A stretch of DNA of 17,415 nucleotides from an uncultured Bacteroides sp. (GTDB taxonomy: Bacteria; Bacteroidota; Bacteroidia; Bacteroidales; Bacteroidaceae). Position numbers and translations under genes: made by a program. The notes beneath the pieces were generated by a model. The model saw nothing but the letters and a program-made list of their open reading frames with translations. It was not told where the DNA came from and did not search any database. Positions 1 to 8,379 of this stretch are shown one piece after another; position 1 is the stretch's first letter; each line of letters opens with the position of its first letter. The stretch spans positions 1 through 17,415 of the forward strand of contig CAJJYX010000057.1 in NCBI GenBank assembly GCA_905197435.1. Direction: 5' to 3'.

Positions 1-770
1 GGCACGCCCTCACGTTTTCGGGAGGAATGGCCAAAGAAGGTCTTATACCCTTCTGCAACATCTATTCATCGTTCATGCAACGCGCCCACGACAATCTCAT
101 TCACGATGTGGCTATCCAAAAGCTCAATGTCGTGCTATGCCTCGACCGCGCCGGACTGGTAGGAGAAGACGGACCGACACACCATGGAGTTTTCGACCTG
201 GCATATTTTCGCCCGATTCCCAACTTGACCATATCTTCACCTATGGACGAACATGAATTGCGCCGTTTGATGTACACGGCACAACTGCCGGACAAAGGTC
301 CGTTCGTCATCCGCTATCCACGGGGACGCGGCGTATTGCAAGACTGGAAATGCCCGCTGGAAGAAATACCCATAGGTAAAGGTCGCAAACTGAAAGGAGG
401 CAAAGACTTGGCAGTCATCACTCTTGGTCCGATAGGCAACACAGCCGCACACGCCATTGAACGTGCAGAGAAGGACAAGGGAATCTCCATTGCCCACTAC
501 GACCTGCGTTTTCTCAAGCCGCTCGATGAAGACTTGCTGCACGAAATAGGGCTTAACTTCCAACATGTCGTCACCATAGAAGACGGTGTCAAAAAAGGAG
601 GTATGGGCAGTGCCGTACTGGAGTTCATGGCAGACAATGACTATATTCCCCATATCAAACGTATCGGTATACCCGATGCTTTCATAGAACACGGCACCAT
701 ACAGGAGTTGTATCATCTTTGCGAAATGGACGAAGAAGGAATCTATAATCAATTGACCATCGACAATTGA
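1..770 (+). CDS. dxs: 1-deoxy-D-xylulose-5-phosphate synthase, C-terminal part (5' end outside window)
   Basis: Thiamine diphosphate enzyme that condenses pyruvate and glyceraldehyde 3-phosphate to 1-deoxy-D-xylulose 5-phosphate, the first step of the methylerythritol phosphate route to isoprenoids; cytosolic. The reading frame is open from nt 3 (HALTFSGG, then Met at 27), so only about 256 of the usual ~630-640 residues are here: the end of the pyrimidine-binding domain and the transketolase C-terminal domain. Family signatures are clear: [10 protein letters not shown] (Tyr at nt 63, Arg at nt 81), [22 protein letters not shown] (Arg at nt 147, Asp at nt 168, His at nt 180) and FVIRYPRG; these match substrate- and cofactor-site residues of E. 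coli Dxs. The ATG at 27 is internal, not the start. The gene ends 12 nt before trkA and probably shares its transcript. Its last codons lie in a short inverted repeat. Confidence 0.96.
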   Translation, partial: HALTFSGGMAKEGLIPFCNIYSSFMQRAHDNLIHDVAIQKLNVVLCLDRAGLVGEDGPTHHGVFDLAYFRPIPNLTISSPMDEHELRRLMYTAQLPDKGPFVIRYPRGRGVLQDWKCPLEEIPIGKGRKLKGGKDLAVITLGPIGNTAAHAIERAEKDKGISIAHYDLRFLKPLDEDLLHEIGLNFQHVVTIEDGVKKGGMGSAVLEFMADNDYIPHIKRIGIPDAFIEHGTIQELYHLCEMDEEGIYNQLTIDN

Positions 771-771
771 T
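748..771. repeat. Inverted repeat over the dxs stop codon
   Basis: ATCAATTG (748-755) and CAATTGAT (764-771) are perfect 8-nt inverted copies around an 8-nt loop. The dxs stop codon (768-770) lies in the right arm, and trkA starts 11 nt further on. In RNA this is a small A/U-rich hairpin, too weak and without a T run to be a convincing terminator. The same kind of structure recurs at trkA/trkH. Confidence 0.6.
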
Positions 772-782
772 AACTGACAACT

Positions 783-2123
783 ATGAAAATAATTATTGCT
801 GGTGCCGGCGCAGTAGGCACACACTTGGCCAAATTGCTGTCCCGCGAGAAGCAGGACATCATCCTGATGGACGACAACGAAGAAAAGTTGAGTGCGCTAA
901 ACTCCAACTTTGACTTAATGACGGCTACAGCCTCCCCTACCTCCATCAAAGGTCTGAAAGAAGTTGGAGTGGGAGAAGCCGATCTCTTCATTGCCGTCAC
1001 CCCTGATGAAAGCCGGAACATGACCGCATGTATGCTGGCAAACAATCTGGGAGCACAAAAGACCGTAGCCCGCATCGACAACTACGAGTACCTGCTTCCC
1101 AAGAACAAAGAATTCTTTCAGAAGTTGGGCGTCGATTCACTTATCTACCCGGAAATGCTTGCCGCCAAGGAAATCGTATCTTCCATCCGTATGAGCTGGG
1201 TGCGCCAATGGTGGGAATTCTGCGGAGGAGCCTTGATACTGATAGGCACCAAGATGCGCGAAAAAGCCGAAATACTGAATATCCCCCTCCATGAGCTGGG
1301 AGGGTCGAAATTACCCTACCACGTGGTAGCCATCAAACGGGGAAGCGAGACACTGATTCCCCGGGGTGATGATACCATCAAACTGCATGACATCGTATAC
1401 TTTACCACAACAAGGAAATATGTCCCTTACATTCGCAAGATAGCCGGCAAAGAAGATTATGCCGATGTGCGCAATGTGATGCTTATGGGAGGTAGCCGAA
1501 TAGCCGTACGTACCGCCCAATACGTTCCGGACTATATGCAGGTGAAAATCGTGGACAACGACCTGAACCGTTGCAACCGCCTGACCGAACTGCTTGACGA
1601 CCACACTATGATTATCAACGGTGACGGACGGGACATGGATTTACTCGTGGAAGAGGGACTAAAGAATACGGAAGCTTTTGTCGCTTTGACCGGCAACTCA
1701 GAAACCAATATCCTGGCTTGTCTTGCCGCCAAGCGCATGGGGGTCAGCAAAACCGTGGCGGAAGTGGAAAACATCGACTACATAGGTATGGCTGAAAGTC
1801 TTGACATCGGCACCGTCATCAACAAAAAGATGATCGCTGCCAGCCACATATACCAAATGATGCTGGATGCAGACGTCAGCAACGTAAAATGCCTGACCTT
1901 TGCCAATGCCGATGTAGCGGAATTTACCGTTAAAACCGGTTCGAAAATTACCAAACATCCGGTAAAAGACCTCGGTCTCCCGAAAGGAACCACCATCGGC
2001 GGGCTTATCCGCCAGGGAGAAGGTGTCGTGGTTATGGGTGATACCCTGATACAGCCGGGTGACCATGTGGTGGTATTTTGCCTGAACATGATGATTAAGA
2101 AAATTGAAAAGTACTTTAACTAA
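783..2123 (+). CDS. trkA: Trk-type potassium uptake regulatory subunit TrkA
   Basis: Cytoplasmic, peripheral NAD(H)/nucleotide-binding subunit that gates the TrkH potassium channel. The protein has 446 residues, close to E. coli TrkA (458), with the expected duplicated layout. RCK-N 1 carries the Rossmann motif GAGAVG at residues 7-12 and acidic residues at 30-31. A first TrkA-C domain covers about 145-222. RCK-N 2 has the modified glycine motif GGSRIA at 236-241 and VKIVDND at 254-260. A second TrkA-C domain covers about 370-440. Start chosen at the ATG 12 nt after the dxs stop, because it places the Rossmann fold directly at the N-terminus. It is followed after 50 nt by trkH, its functional partner, so the pair is clearly one unit. 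Linkage to dxs is probably operon organisation rather than shared function. Confidence 0.96.
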   Translation: MKIIIAGAGAVGTHLAKLLSREKQDIILMDDNEEKLSALNSNFDLMTATASPTSIKGLKEVGVGEADLFIAVTPDESRNMTACMLANNLGAQKTVARIDNYEYLLPKNKEFFQKLGVDSLIYPEMLAAKEIVSSIRMSWVRQWWEFCGGALILIGTKMREKAEILNIPLHELGGSKLPYHVVAIKRGSETLIPRGDDTIKLHDIVYFTTTRKYVPYIRKIAGKEDYADVRNVMLMGGSRIAVRTAQYVPDYMQVKIVDNDLNRCNRLTELLDDHTMIINGDGRDMDLLVEEGLKNTEAFVALTGNSETNILACLAAKRMGVSKTVAEVENIDYIGMAESLDIGTVINKKMIAASHIYQMMLDADVSNVKCLTFANADVAEFTVKTGSKITKHPVKDLGLPKGTTIGGLIRQGEGVVVMGDTLIQPGDHVVVFCLNMMIKKIEKYFN

Positions 2124-2132
2124 TAGAGAATA

Positions 2133-2163
2133 GATAGTTGACAACTGTGATTTGTCAATTATC
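2133..2163. repeat. 12-bp hairpin in the trkA-trkH gap
   Basis: GATAGTTGACAA (2133-2144) pairs with TTGTCAATTATC (2152-2163): 11 Watson-Crick pairs and one G-U pair around a 7-nt loop. It begins 9 nt after the trkA stop and ends 10 nt before the trkH ATG. No T run follows, so it is not a normal intrinsic terminator. A shorter alternative, AGTTG-A-CAACT (2136-2146), is a perfect palindrome within it. Confidence 0.65.
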
Positions 2164-2173
2164 AATTAAATAA

Positions 2174-3625
2174 ATGATTAATTTCAAGACAATCATACGG
2201 ATTATCGGCATTCTGCTATTACTGGAAACTGTCATGTTTTTAGCTTGCTCAGGCATCTCCTTCTACTACAAAGAAAGCGATATGCTCGATTTCTGGAAAG
2301 CAGGAGGCATCACAGCAGGAGCCGGTTTATTACTGGCAGCTCTCGGCAAGGGAGGTGAACGGCAACTGACACGCCGTGACGGATATGTACTGGTCAGCTT
2401 TGCCTGGATAGCGTTCTCCCTTTTCGGAATATTGCCTTTTTATATAGGCGGATACATTCCCGACATTACCAATGCATTCTTTGAAACCATGTCCGGTTTC
2501 AGCAGTACGGGAGCCACCATTCTGGATGACATCGAATCACTTCCCCATGGCATACTGTTCTGGCGTAGCATGACACAATGGATTGGCGGTTTGGGAATCA
2601 TCATGTTTACCATTGCCGTACTCCCCATCTTCGGGGTCAGCGGCTTGCAGGTATTCGCAGCCGAAGCAAGCGGTCCCACGCATGACAAGGTGCATCCGCG
2701 TATCGGTGTCACAGCCAAATGGATTTGGAGTATCTATGCCGGCATAACCGCCCTGCTTGTCGGTCTGCTGATGCTTGGGGGTATGGACTGGTTTGACAGT
2801 ATCTGCCATGCATTTGCCACTACCGGTACCGGCGGCTTTTCCACCAAGCAAGCCAGCGTTGCCTACTACAATTCCCCTTATATAGAATACGTCATTTCCA
2901 TCTTCATGTTTATCTCCGGCATCAACTTCACTTTGCTGTTACTGTTCGTCAACCGAAAATTCAAGAAATTCACCGGCGATGCCGAACTTAGGTTCTATTT
3001 CGGCTCAGTCTCACTCTTTACAACCGTCATAGCCATCGTACTGTATTACACCAGTTCCATGGGGATAGAAGAATCCTTCCGCAAGTCCTTGTTCCAAGTA
3101 ATTTCCATCCAGACATCCACCGGCTTTGCAACAGATGACTACATGAGATGGACACCTGTCCTTTGGGGAATGTTTACCATTATCATGCTGATGGGAGCTT
3201 GCGCCGGTAGCACCACAGGTGGTTTGAAATGTATACGAATGGTGATTCTTACCAAAGTATCGCGGAATGAATTCAAACATATCCTACACCCCAATGCAGT
3301 GCTTCCTGTACGGATAAACAAGCAAGTTATCCCCCCCTCTATTGTCTCCACCGTATTGGCTTTTTGTTTTATCTATATAGTCATCATTATCATCGGCACA
3401 TTGCTGATGATGGCTATGGGAGTAGGAGCAGAAGAATCATTGGGCTGCGTTATTTCCAGCATTAGTAATATGGGGCCGGGATTAGGTGAAACCGGGCCTT
3501 CCTATTCGTGGAACGCCCTACCCGACGCAGCTAAGTGGCTGTCATCCTTTTTAATGCTCCTAGGCCGTCTTGAACTATTCACCGTACTGTTGCTTTTCAC
3601 TCCGGATTTTTGGAAAAGGAATTGA
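2174..3625 (+). CDS. trkH: Trk-type potassium channel subunit TrkH
   Basis: Inner-membrane potassium channel of the SKT (TrkH/KtrB/HKT) superfamily. It has 483 residues, the same length as E. coli TrkH, and is strongly hydrophobic throughout. Four pore-loop repeats are visible. Loop 1 is MSGFSSTGAT (filter Gly about 113), loop 2 is HAFATTGTGGFST (Gly 220), loop 3 is ISIQTSTGFAT (Gly 317) and loop 4 is ISNMGPGLG (Gly 434). All four filter glycines are kept, as expected for potassium selectivity. The GACAGSTTGG segment (341-350) corresponds to the conserved intramembrane gating loop of the third repeat. It lies 50 nt downstream of trkA and should be co-transcribed with it. The next gene appears to have its own promoter at 3696. 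I see no convincing intrinsic terminator after trkH, only a short T run at 3654-3659. Confidence 0.96.
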   Translation: MINFKTIIRIIGILLLLETVMFLACSGISFYYKESDMLDFWKAGGITAGAGLLLAALGKGGERQLTRRDGYVLVSFAWIAFSLFGILPFYIGGYIPDITNAFFETMSGFSSTGATILDDIESLPHGILFWRSMTQWIGGLGIIMFTIAVLPIFGVSGLQVFAAEASGPTHDKVHPRIGVTAKWIWSIYAGITALLVGLLMLGGMDWFDSICHAFATTGTGGFSTKQASVAYYNSPYIEYVISIFMFISGINFTLLLLFVNRKFKKFTGDAELRFYFGSVSLFTTVIAIVLYYTSSMGIEESFRKSLFQVISIQTSTGFATDDYMRWTPVLWGMFTIIMLMGACAGSTTGGLKCIRMVILTKVSRNEFKHILHPNAVLPVRINKQVIPPSIVSTVLAFCFIYIVIIIIGTLLMMAMGVGAEESLGCVISSISNMGPGLGETGPSYSWNALPDAAKWLSSFLMLLGRLELFTVLLLFTPDFWKRN

Positions 3626-3695
3626 TTTAGGATAAAAAGTGTAAAAATAATCATTTTTTGTTATGCCGGGATAGCAAAATGAGCAATACTTATTA

Positions 3696-3703
3696 TATCT
3701 TTG
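3696..3703 (+). promoter_or_regulatory. Bacteroides-type -7 box (TAnnTTTG)
   Basis: TATCTTTG at 3696-3703, within TATATCTTTGC, matches the Bacteroidetes primary sigma -7 consensus TAnnTTTG exactly. No good TTTG box is seen 19-21 nt upstream, so the -33 half is weak. A transcript from here would start near 3710 and reach the ATG at 3730 after a short leader. Because no equally good box was seen between 4102 and 4211, it may drive both the small gene and the whole nuo operon (inference). Confidence 0.6.
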
Positions 3704-3729
3704 CGCCCTTGAAAAGAGAGATTTGTGGT

Positions 3730-4101
3730 ATGAAACAAGGCATTAAATACTGTTTAATCATAATCTTTGCAGTCCTACTGCACTACAGTGCAACCAGACC
3801 TGCGGACATTTTGTGTGTCCCTACCATCCAACAAGTAGAATGCTGCACTCTGTCACAAGCTCCTACCACTCAACAAACAGTCCAAAAGTTCTACAATTTG
3901 TTTTCACCTAACTCCCTCTGCATAGAGCATGTGGATCATACGCAAGTACCGACCAACAAAAGTGTGCTCCTGCGCATGTTCATCTACAAGATGCAGCAGC
4001 ATGCCTATGCGCCGGAATGTGACCGTTTGTTAAATCTGTCCCCTCATCCCGTGCCCGACGCAAACTATTACGTGTTCGGACTAAGAAAGATTATCATTTA
4101 G
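3730..4101 (+). CDS. Hypothetical protein with N-terminal membrane/signal segment, upstream of nuoA
   Basis: I do not recognise this 123-residue protein. The N-terminus has two lysines followed by a hydrophobic run (YCLIIIFAVLLHY, residues 7-19), which suggests a signal peptide or membrane anchor. A type I cleavage site may lie near SATRPADI. The rest is polar and contains Cys at residue 29, a Cys-Cys pair at about 38-39, and further Cys at about 65 and 95, so disulfide or metal binding is possible if it is exported. The frame stays open upstream to a TTG at 3658, but that start would lie upstream of the -7 box at 3696. The ATG at 3730 is therefore preferred. It ends 110 nt before nuoA on the same strand. 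A role with complex I is only suggested by position. It may also be a poorly conserved or non-functional ORF. Confidence 0.55.
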   Translation: MKQGIKYCLIIIFAVLLHYSATRPADILCVPTIQQVECCTLSQAPTTQQTVQKFYNLFSPNSLCIEHVDHTQVPTNKSVLLRMFIYKMQQHAYAPECDRLLNLSPHPVPDANYYVFGLRKIII

Positions 4102-4211
4102 AAGGTGCAAGCGCAGATGCTTGTCCCCTAACCTCGCCGGACAACAATTCAGAGGTTTTGTCTTCCGGTGCGATGTATTTATTATTATATATCTAAAATC
4201 TTATCAGGTTT
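4102..4211 (+). other. Leader between the hypothetical gene and nuoA, with two short stems
   Basis: Two short inverted repeats are visible: CAAGC (4108-4112) with GCTTG (4119-4123) around a 6-nt loop, and AACCTC (4130-4135) with GAGGTT (4152-4157) around a 16-nt loop. Neither is followed by a T run. After them comes an A/T-rich stretch (4175-4200) up to nuoA. I saw no TAnnTTTG box here. The stems may be leader structures for nuoA, but the evidence is weak. Confidence 0.3.
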
Positions 4212-4562
4212 ATGAACTTTACTTTGTTAGTGGTCGTCTTATTGACGGCAATCGCTTTCGTGGGTATCGTCATCGCGCTCTCCAATGCGATAGCACCCCG
4301 TTCGTACAATTCACAAAAAATGGAACCGTACGAGTGTGGTATTCCTACCCGCGGTAAATCGTGGATGCAATTCCGGGTAGGCTACTATCTGTTTGCCATC
4401 TTGTTCCTGATGTTCGAAGTGGAAACGGTATTTCTGTTCCCTTGGGCTGTCATCACCCGTGAACTTGGTGTGGCAGGACTTTTCAGCGTTTTATTTTTCC
4501 TGATTATATTGATTCTGGGCCTTGCTTATGCCTGGAGGAAAGGAGCTTTGGAATGGAAGTAA
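4212..4562 (+). CDS. nuoA: Complex I membrane subunit NuoA
   Basis: Small membrane subunit at the junction of the quinone chamber and the proton-pumping arm (ND3 homologue). It has 116 residues with three hydrophobic helices. The family signature is intact: [15 protein letters not shown] in the TM1-TM2 loop (Cys42, equivalent to the cysteine of the ND3 switch loop), then [24 protein letters not shown] with acidic residues Glu69 and Glu71 in TM2. The ATG at 4212 gives a standard N-terminus with TM1 starting at residue 4. It is the first gene of the nuo operon. Its last 10 nt overlap nuoB, so translation of the two is probably coupled. Confidence 0.96.
   Translation: MNFTLLVVVLLTAIAFVGIVIALSNAIAPRSYNSQKMEPYECGIPTRGKSWMQFRVGYYLFAILFLMFEVETVFLFPWAVITRELGVAGLFSVLFFLIILILGLAYAWRKGALEWK
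4534..4545 (+). promoter_or_regulatory. Purine-rich ribosome binding site for nuoB inside nuoA
   Basis: GGAGGAAAGGAG at 4534-4545 ends 7 nt before the nuoB ATG. This is a strong Shine-Dalgarno-like sequence inside the nuoA coding region. Most Bacteroidetes genes, including most in this window, lack one, so it may matter only because the two genes overlap. It could also be ordinary coding sequence, since it encodes WRKGA. Confidence 0.4.
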
Positions 4563-5143
4563 CAAAGAAGCCGAAAATCAAATCTATCCCTTATGAAGAG
4601 TTTACAGACAACGAAACGTTGGAGAAACTGGTTCGGGAGCTTAATGCCGGAGGTGCCAATGTGGCCCTTGGCGTACTGGACGATTTCGTCAACTGGGGAC
4701 GCAGCAACTCACTGTGGCCTCTTACATTTGCAACAAGTTGTTGTGGTATCGAATTCATGGCCCTCGGTGCAGCCCGCTACGACATGGCACGCTTTGGGTT
4801 CGAGGTAGCCCGTGCCAGTCCGCGCCAGGCAGACATGATTATGGTTTGTGGGACAATTACCAATAAGATGGCTCCCGTTCTGAAACGACTCTACGATCAG
4901 ATGGCCGACCCGAAATATGTAGTAGCCGTAGGCGGCTGTGCCGTCAGCGGAGGTCCGTTCAAGAAATCCTACCATGTGGTGAACGGCGTGGACAAGATTC
5001 TACCGGTGGATGTCTATATTCCCGGCTGCCCTCCCCGTCCGGAAGCATTCTACTACGGCATGATGCAATTGCAGCGTAAAGTAAAAATCGAGAAATACTT
5101 CGGTGGAGTAAACAGAAAAGAAGAGAGAAACAGTGATGAATGA
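4553..5143 (+). CDS. nuoB: Complex I iron-sulfur subunit NuoB (cluster N2)
   Basis: Peripheral-arm subunit that carries the terminal 4Fe-4S cluster N2, which passes electrons to quinone at the NuoB/NuoD interface. It has 196 residues. The four expected ligands are present: the adjacent pair Cys63-Cys64 in [10 protein letters not shown], Cys129 in VGGCAVSGG and Cys159 in IPGCPPRPE. The helix [21 protein letters not shown] is also typical. The start at 4553 overlaps nuoA by 10 nt and has a purine-rich site upstream. The gene is followed by a 45-nt spacer before nuoCD. That spacer contains a TGATATCA palindrome at 5141-5148 that includes the stop codon, and an AGTGAT/ATCACT pair (5132-5137, 5173-5178). 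Confidence 0.97.
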   Translation: MEVTKKPKIKSIPYEEFTDNETLEKLVRELNAGGANVALGVLDDFVNWGRSNSLWPLTFATSCCGIEFMALGAARYDMARFGFEVARASPRQADMIMVCGTITNKMAPVLKRLYDQMADPKYVVAVGGCAVSGGPFKKSYHVVNGVDKILPVDVYIPGCPPRPEAFYYGMMQLQRKVKIEKYFGGVNRKEERNSDE

Positions 5144-5161
5144 TATCAATAACTCATCTGC

Positions 5162-5176
5162 ACTAACCACTAATCA
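5162..5176 (+). repeat. 15-nt spacer repeat, copy 1 (nuoB-nuoCD gap)
   Basis: ACTAACCACTAATCA occurs here and again at 12838-12852 at the nuoM-nuoN junction, 15 of 15 identical. Both copies sit shortly before a nuo start codon (12 and 24 nt). Other spacers here use different short motifs. Confidence 0.7.
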
Positions 5177-5188
5177 CTACTTAAAATT

Positions 5189-6778
5189 ATGGAAATAAAA
5201 TACATAGAGCCCTCAGTCCTGCACGACGAAATGCTGCGTCTGCGGAAAGAGAAACAGATGGACTTCCTGGAATGCCTTAGCGGTATGGATTGGGGAATGC
5301 CCGATGAGAAAGATGCACCGGGCACTCCCCGAGGACTTGGCGTGGTCTATCTGATGGAGTCTACTATCACCGGCGAACGGGTAGCTGTGCGTACAGCCAC
5401 TCTGGACCGGGAACACCCAGAACTTCCCTCCGTCAGCGATATCTGGAAAGCTGCGGATTTTAACGAACGCGAAGTTTACGACTTCTACGGTATCGTTTTC
5501 ATCGGCCACCCGGATATGCGCCGCCTCTATCTGCGCAATGACTGGGTAGGTTATCCCATGCGTAAAGACAATGACCCGGAGAAAGACAATCCGCTGCGCA
5601 TGGACAATGAAGAAACTGTGGACACCACCATGGAGTTGGAGTTGAATCCAGACGGTACTACCCAAAATAAAGAAATGCAGCTTTTCGGTGATGAAGAATA
5701 TGTGGTGAACATCGGTCCACAGCATCCTGCCACCCATGGTGTAATGCGTTTCCGCGTATCGTTGGAGGGTGAAATTATCGACAAGATTGACGCCAACTGT
5801 GGCTACATCCACCGGGGTATTGAGAAAATGTGCGAAAGCCTTACTTATCCGCAAACCTTGGCCCTGACCGACCGTCTGGACTACCTGGGTGCACATCAAA
5901 ACCGACATGCCTTGTGCATGTGTATAGAAAAGGCAATGGGTGTGGAAGTAAGCGAGCGCGTACAGTACATACGTACCATCATGGACGAGTTGCAACGGAT
6001 AGACTCGCATCTGCTGTTCTATTCTTGCCTTGCCATGGACTTAGGTGCATTGACTGCCTTTTTCTACGGTTTCCGCGACCGCGAAAAAATACTCGACATC
6101 TTCGAGGAGACTTGTGGAGGACGCCTCATCATGAATTACAATACCATCGGTGGTGTGCAGGCAGACATTGCTCCAGGCTTTGTAAAGAAAGTGAAGGAGT
6201 TCATCCCTTACCTCCGCGGCATCCTGCACGAATATCACGATGTATTCACCGGGAACATCATTGCCCAACAACGCTTGAAAGGTGTAGGTATACTCTCACG
6301 GGAAGATGCCATCGCCTTTGGAGCTACCGGAGGTACGGGACGCGCAAGCGGATGGGCTTGTGACGTGCGCAAACGGATGCCATATGCCGTATATGACAAG
6401 GTGGACTTTAAAGAAATTGTACGCACCGAAGGCGACTCATGGGCGCGCTACCTCATCCGTATGGATGAGATTCTGGAGAGTCTGAAGATTATCGAACAAT
6501 TGATAGACAACATCCCGGAAGGCGCCTACCAGGAAAAGATGAAACCGATTATCCGTGTACCGGAAGGCACTTATTATGCTGCCGTAGAAGGTAGTCGCGG
6601 TGAGTTCGGTGTCTTCCTCGAAAGCCATGGCGACAAAATGCCTTACCGCCTGCATTTCCGCAGTACAGGCTTGCCACTGGTATCGACCGTAAACACGATT
6701 TGCCGCGGAGCTAAAATCGCCGACCTTATTGCCATTGGCGGAACATTGGATTATGTAGTACCAGATATTGATAGATAG
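5189..6778 (+). CDS. nuoCD: Complex I fused subunit NuoCD
   Basis: Fusion of NuoC (30-kDa, ND9-like) and NuoD (49-kDa) in one 529-residue chain; E. coli has a similar fusion of about 600. NuoC covers roughly residues 1-130, with the signature [21 protein letters not shown] and PMRKD. After an acidic linker, NuoD covers about 170-529. Quinone-site residues are conserved: [10 protein letters not shown] (His179, His183) and DRLDYLG (Tyr232). The His183-Tyr232 spacing of 49 equals that of bovine His59 and Tyr108 in the 49-kDa subunit. The C-terminus ends [14 protein letters not shown], the usual complex I ending. The paired CxxC motifs of NiFe hydrogenases are absent, so this is a quinone reductase and not a membrane hydrogenase. 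It is followed directly by nuoH rather than nuoE-F-G. The N-terminal NuoC part is somewhat shorter than usual. Confidence 0.97.
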   Translation: MEIKYIEPSVLHDEMLRLRKEKQMDFLECLSGMDWGMPDEKDAPGTPRGLGVVYLMESTITGERVAVRTATLDREHPELPSVSDIWKAADFNEREVYDFYGIVFIGHPDMRRLYLRNDWVGYPMRKDNDPEKDNPLRMDNEETVDTTMELELNPDGTTQNKEMQLFGDEEYVVNIGPQHPATHGVMRFRVSLEGEIIDKIDANCGYIHRGIEKMCESLTYPQTLALTDRLDYLGAHQNRHALCMCIEKAMGVEVSERVQYIRTIMDELQRIDSHLLFYSCLAMDLGALTAFFYGFRDREKILDIFEETCGGRLIMNYNTIGGVQADIAPGFVKKVKEFIPYLRGILHEYHDVFTGNIIAQQRLKGVGILSREDAIAFGATGGTGRASGWACDVRKRMPYAVYDKVDFKEIVRTEGDSWARYLIRMDEILESLKIIEQLIDNIPEGAYQEKMKPIIRVPEGTYYAAVEGSRGEFGVFLESHGDKMPYRLHFRSTGLPLVSTVNTICRGAKIADLIAIGGTLDYVVPDIDR

Positions 6779-6779
6779 T

Positions 6780-7856
6780 ATGTTTGACTTTAGTATAGTA
6801 ACCAACTGGATACACCAGATGCTGACTTCCCTGATGCCGGAAGGTCTGGCTATATTCCTCGAATGCGTAGTGATTGGCGTATGCATCATCTTGATGTATG
6901 CCATACTTGCCATTATCCTGATTTACATGGAGCGTAAGATATGCGCCTTCTTCCAATGCCGCCTCGGTCCTATGCGGGTGGGGAAATGGGGATTGCTTCA
7001 AGTGCCCTGCGACGTCATTAAGATGTTGACAAAAGAAATCATTGAATTGAAATTCTCAGACCGGTTCCTCTACAATCTGGCACCGTTCATGGTAATCATC
7101 GCCTCTTTCCTCACATTTGCCTGCCTGCCCATGAGCAAGGGATTGGAAGTATTGGACTTTAATGTGGGAGTGTTCTTCCTGCTGGCTGCGTCAAGTATAG
7201 GCGTAGTGGGTATCCTGCTGGCAGGCTGGAGTTCCAACAATAAGTTCTCACTGATTGGAGCCATGCGAAGCGGTGCACAGATTATCAGTTACGAGTTGTC
7301 TTGCGGATTGAGCATACTGACAATGGTGGTACTGATGGGAACCATGCAGTTCTCCGAAATCGTAGAAGGACAAGCTGACGGATGGTTCATCTTCAAAGGA
7401 CATATCCCTGCATTGATAGCCTTCATCATCTACCTCATTGCCGGAAATGCAGAAACCAACCGCGGTCCCTTCGACTTGCCTGAAGCCGAGAGTGAGCTGA
7501 CTGCCGGATACCACACGGAATATAGCGGTATGGGCTTCGGCTTCTTCTACCTGGCAGAATATTTGAATCTGTTTATCGTTGCCTCTGTGGCAGCCACTAT
7601 CTTCCTGGGAGGCTGGATGCCGCTGCACATCGTGGGGCTGAATGGCTTCAACGCAGTGATGGACTACATTCCGGGCTTTGTCTGGTTCTTCGGAAAGGCC
7701 TTCTTCGTAGTTTTCCTGCTGATGTGGATAAAGTGGACTTTCCCCCGTCTGCGTATCGACCAGATTCTGAATCTGGAATGGAAGTATCTGGTGCCCATCT
7801 CCATGGTGAACTTGGTTTTAATGGTATTGATTGTAGTATTCGATTTGCACTTTTAA
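6780..7856 (+). CDS. nuoH: Complex I membrane subunit NuoH
   Basis: ND1 homologue, the membrane anchor that forms the quinone entry channel and connects the peripheral arm to the pumps. From the ATG at 6780 it has 358 residues with about eight hydrophobic helices. Conserved elements are [19 protein letters not shown] (residues 50-68), [16 protein letters not shown], then the charged loop with [24 protein letters not shown] (227-250), and RLRIDQIL near the C-terminus. A TTG at 6768 is in frame and would add four residues. I chose the ATG, which begins one base after the nuoCD stop, a normal tight junction. Nothing encoding nuoE, F or G lies between nuoCD and nuoH. Confidence 0.95.
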   Translation: MFDFSIVTNWIHQMLTSLMPEGLAIFLECVVIGVCIILMYAILAIILIYMERKICAFFQCRLGPMRVGKWGLLQVPCDVIKMLTKEIIELKFSDRFLYNLAPFMVIIASFLTFACLPMSKGLEVLDFNVGVFFLLAASSIGVVGILLAGWSSNNKFSLIGAMRSGAQIISYELSCGLSILTMVVLMGTMQFSEIVEGQADGWFIFKGHIPALIAFIIYLIAGNAETNRGPFDLPEAESELTAGYHTEYSGMGFGFFYLAEYLNLFIVASVAATIFLGGWMPLHIVGLNGFNAVMDYIPGFVWFFGKAFFVVFLLMWIKWTFPRLRIDQILNLEWKYLVPISMVNLVLMVLIVVFDLHF

Positions 7857-7876
7857 AGAGATAATATAAAGAATAT

Positions 7877-8368
7877 ATGAAAGTAGATGACAGATATATA
7901 GATAAGGAGGAAAGGCTTTACTTCGTCAAGCTTTTCCGTGGTATCACCTCACTGCTGACAGGTATGAAAACGACCATGACCGTGTTCTTCCGTAAAAAGG
8001 TCACCGAACAATATCCGGAAAATCGTGCGACATTGAAACTCTCCGACCGTTTCCGCGGCACACTGACCATGCCCCATAATGACAAGAATGAGCATCATTG
8101 CGTGGCATGCGGTTTGTGCCAGATGGCTTGTCCTAATGACACCATCAAGGTGACCAGCGAGATGATTGAAACAGAGGACGGCAAGAAAAAGAAGATATTG
8201 GCAAAATACGAGTACGACCTCGGTTCGTGCATGTTCTGCCAACTCTGTGTGAATGCCTGTCCCCACAATGCCATCACGTTCGACCAGAACTTTGAGCATG
8301 CGGTGTTCGACCGTACAAAACTGGTCATGACGCTGAATCACCCGGGTAGCCATGTAGAGAAAAAATAA
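7877..8368 (+). CDS. nuoI: Complex I ferredoxin-like subunit NuoI (clusters N6a/N6b)
   Basis: Peripheral-arm subunit with two 4Fe-4S clusters that hand electrons to N2 in NuoB. It has 163 residues and two perfect CxxCxxCxxxCP motifs: Cys75, 78, 81, 85 and Cys118, 121, 124, 128. The first ~60 residues form the basic N-terminal extension that contacts NuoH. In a complete complex I NuoI receives electrons from NuoG. With no nuoG in the operon, NuoI is the most exposed iron-sulfur subunit and a likely docking point for an alternative donor such as ferredoxin or flavodoxin (inference). A lysine-rich stretch (residues 103-106) lies between the two motifs. The gene starts 20 nt after nuoH and is followed by a 126-nt spacer. 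Confidence 0.97.
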   Translation: MKVDDRYIDKEERLYFVKLFRGITSLLTGMKTTMTVFFRKKVTEQYPENRATLKLSDRFRGTLTMPHNDKNEHHCVACGLCQMACPNDTIKVTSEMIETEDGKKKKILAKYEYDLGSCMFCQLCVNACPHNAITFDQNFEHAVFDRTKLVMTLNHPGSHVEKK

Positions 8369-8379
8369 TTATTCAATGC

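Noticed and set aside
3626..3695. Intrinsic terminator after trkH
   Set aside because: There is a T run (3654-3659) but no stable GC-containing stem before it.
3658..3729. Longer start (TTG at 3658) for the hypothetical gene
   Set aside because: It lies upstream of the -7 box at 3696, so a transcript from that promoter would not contain it; the ATG at 3730 also places the hydrophobic segment at the N-terminus.
4121..4357. 78-codon open frame on the + strand
   Set aside because: It overlaps the start of nuoA in another frame; nuoA is unambiguous and this product shows nothing recognisable.
5213..6010. 265-codon open frame on the - strand
   Set aside because: Antisense to nuoCD; no recognisable domain.
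5189..6778. Reading the operon as a membrane-bound NiFe hydrogenase (group 4)
   Set aside because: The NuoD part lacks the N- and C-terminal CxxC motifs that bind the NiFe centre and keeps the complex I quinone-site His and Tyr.
6768..6779. TTG at 6768 as the nuoH start
   Set aside because: It lies inside the end of nuoCD and adds only four residues; the ATG at 6780 directly after the stop is more likely.
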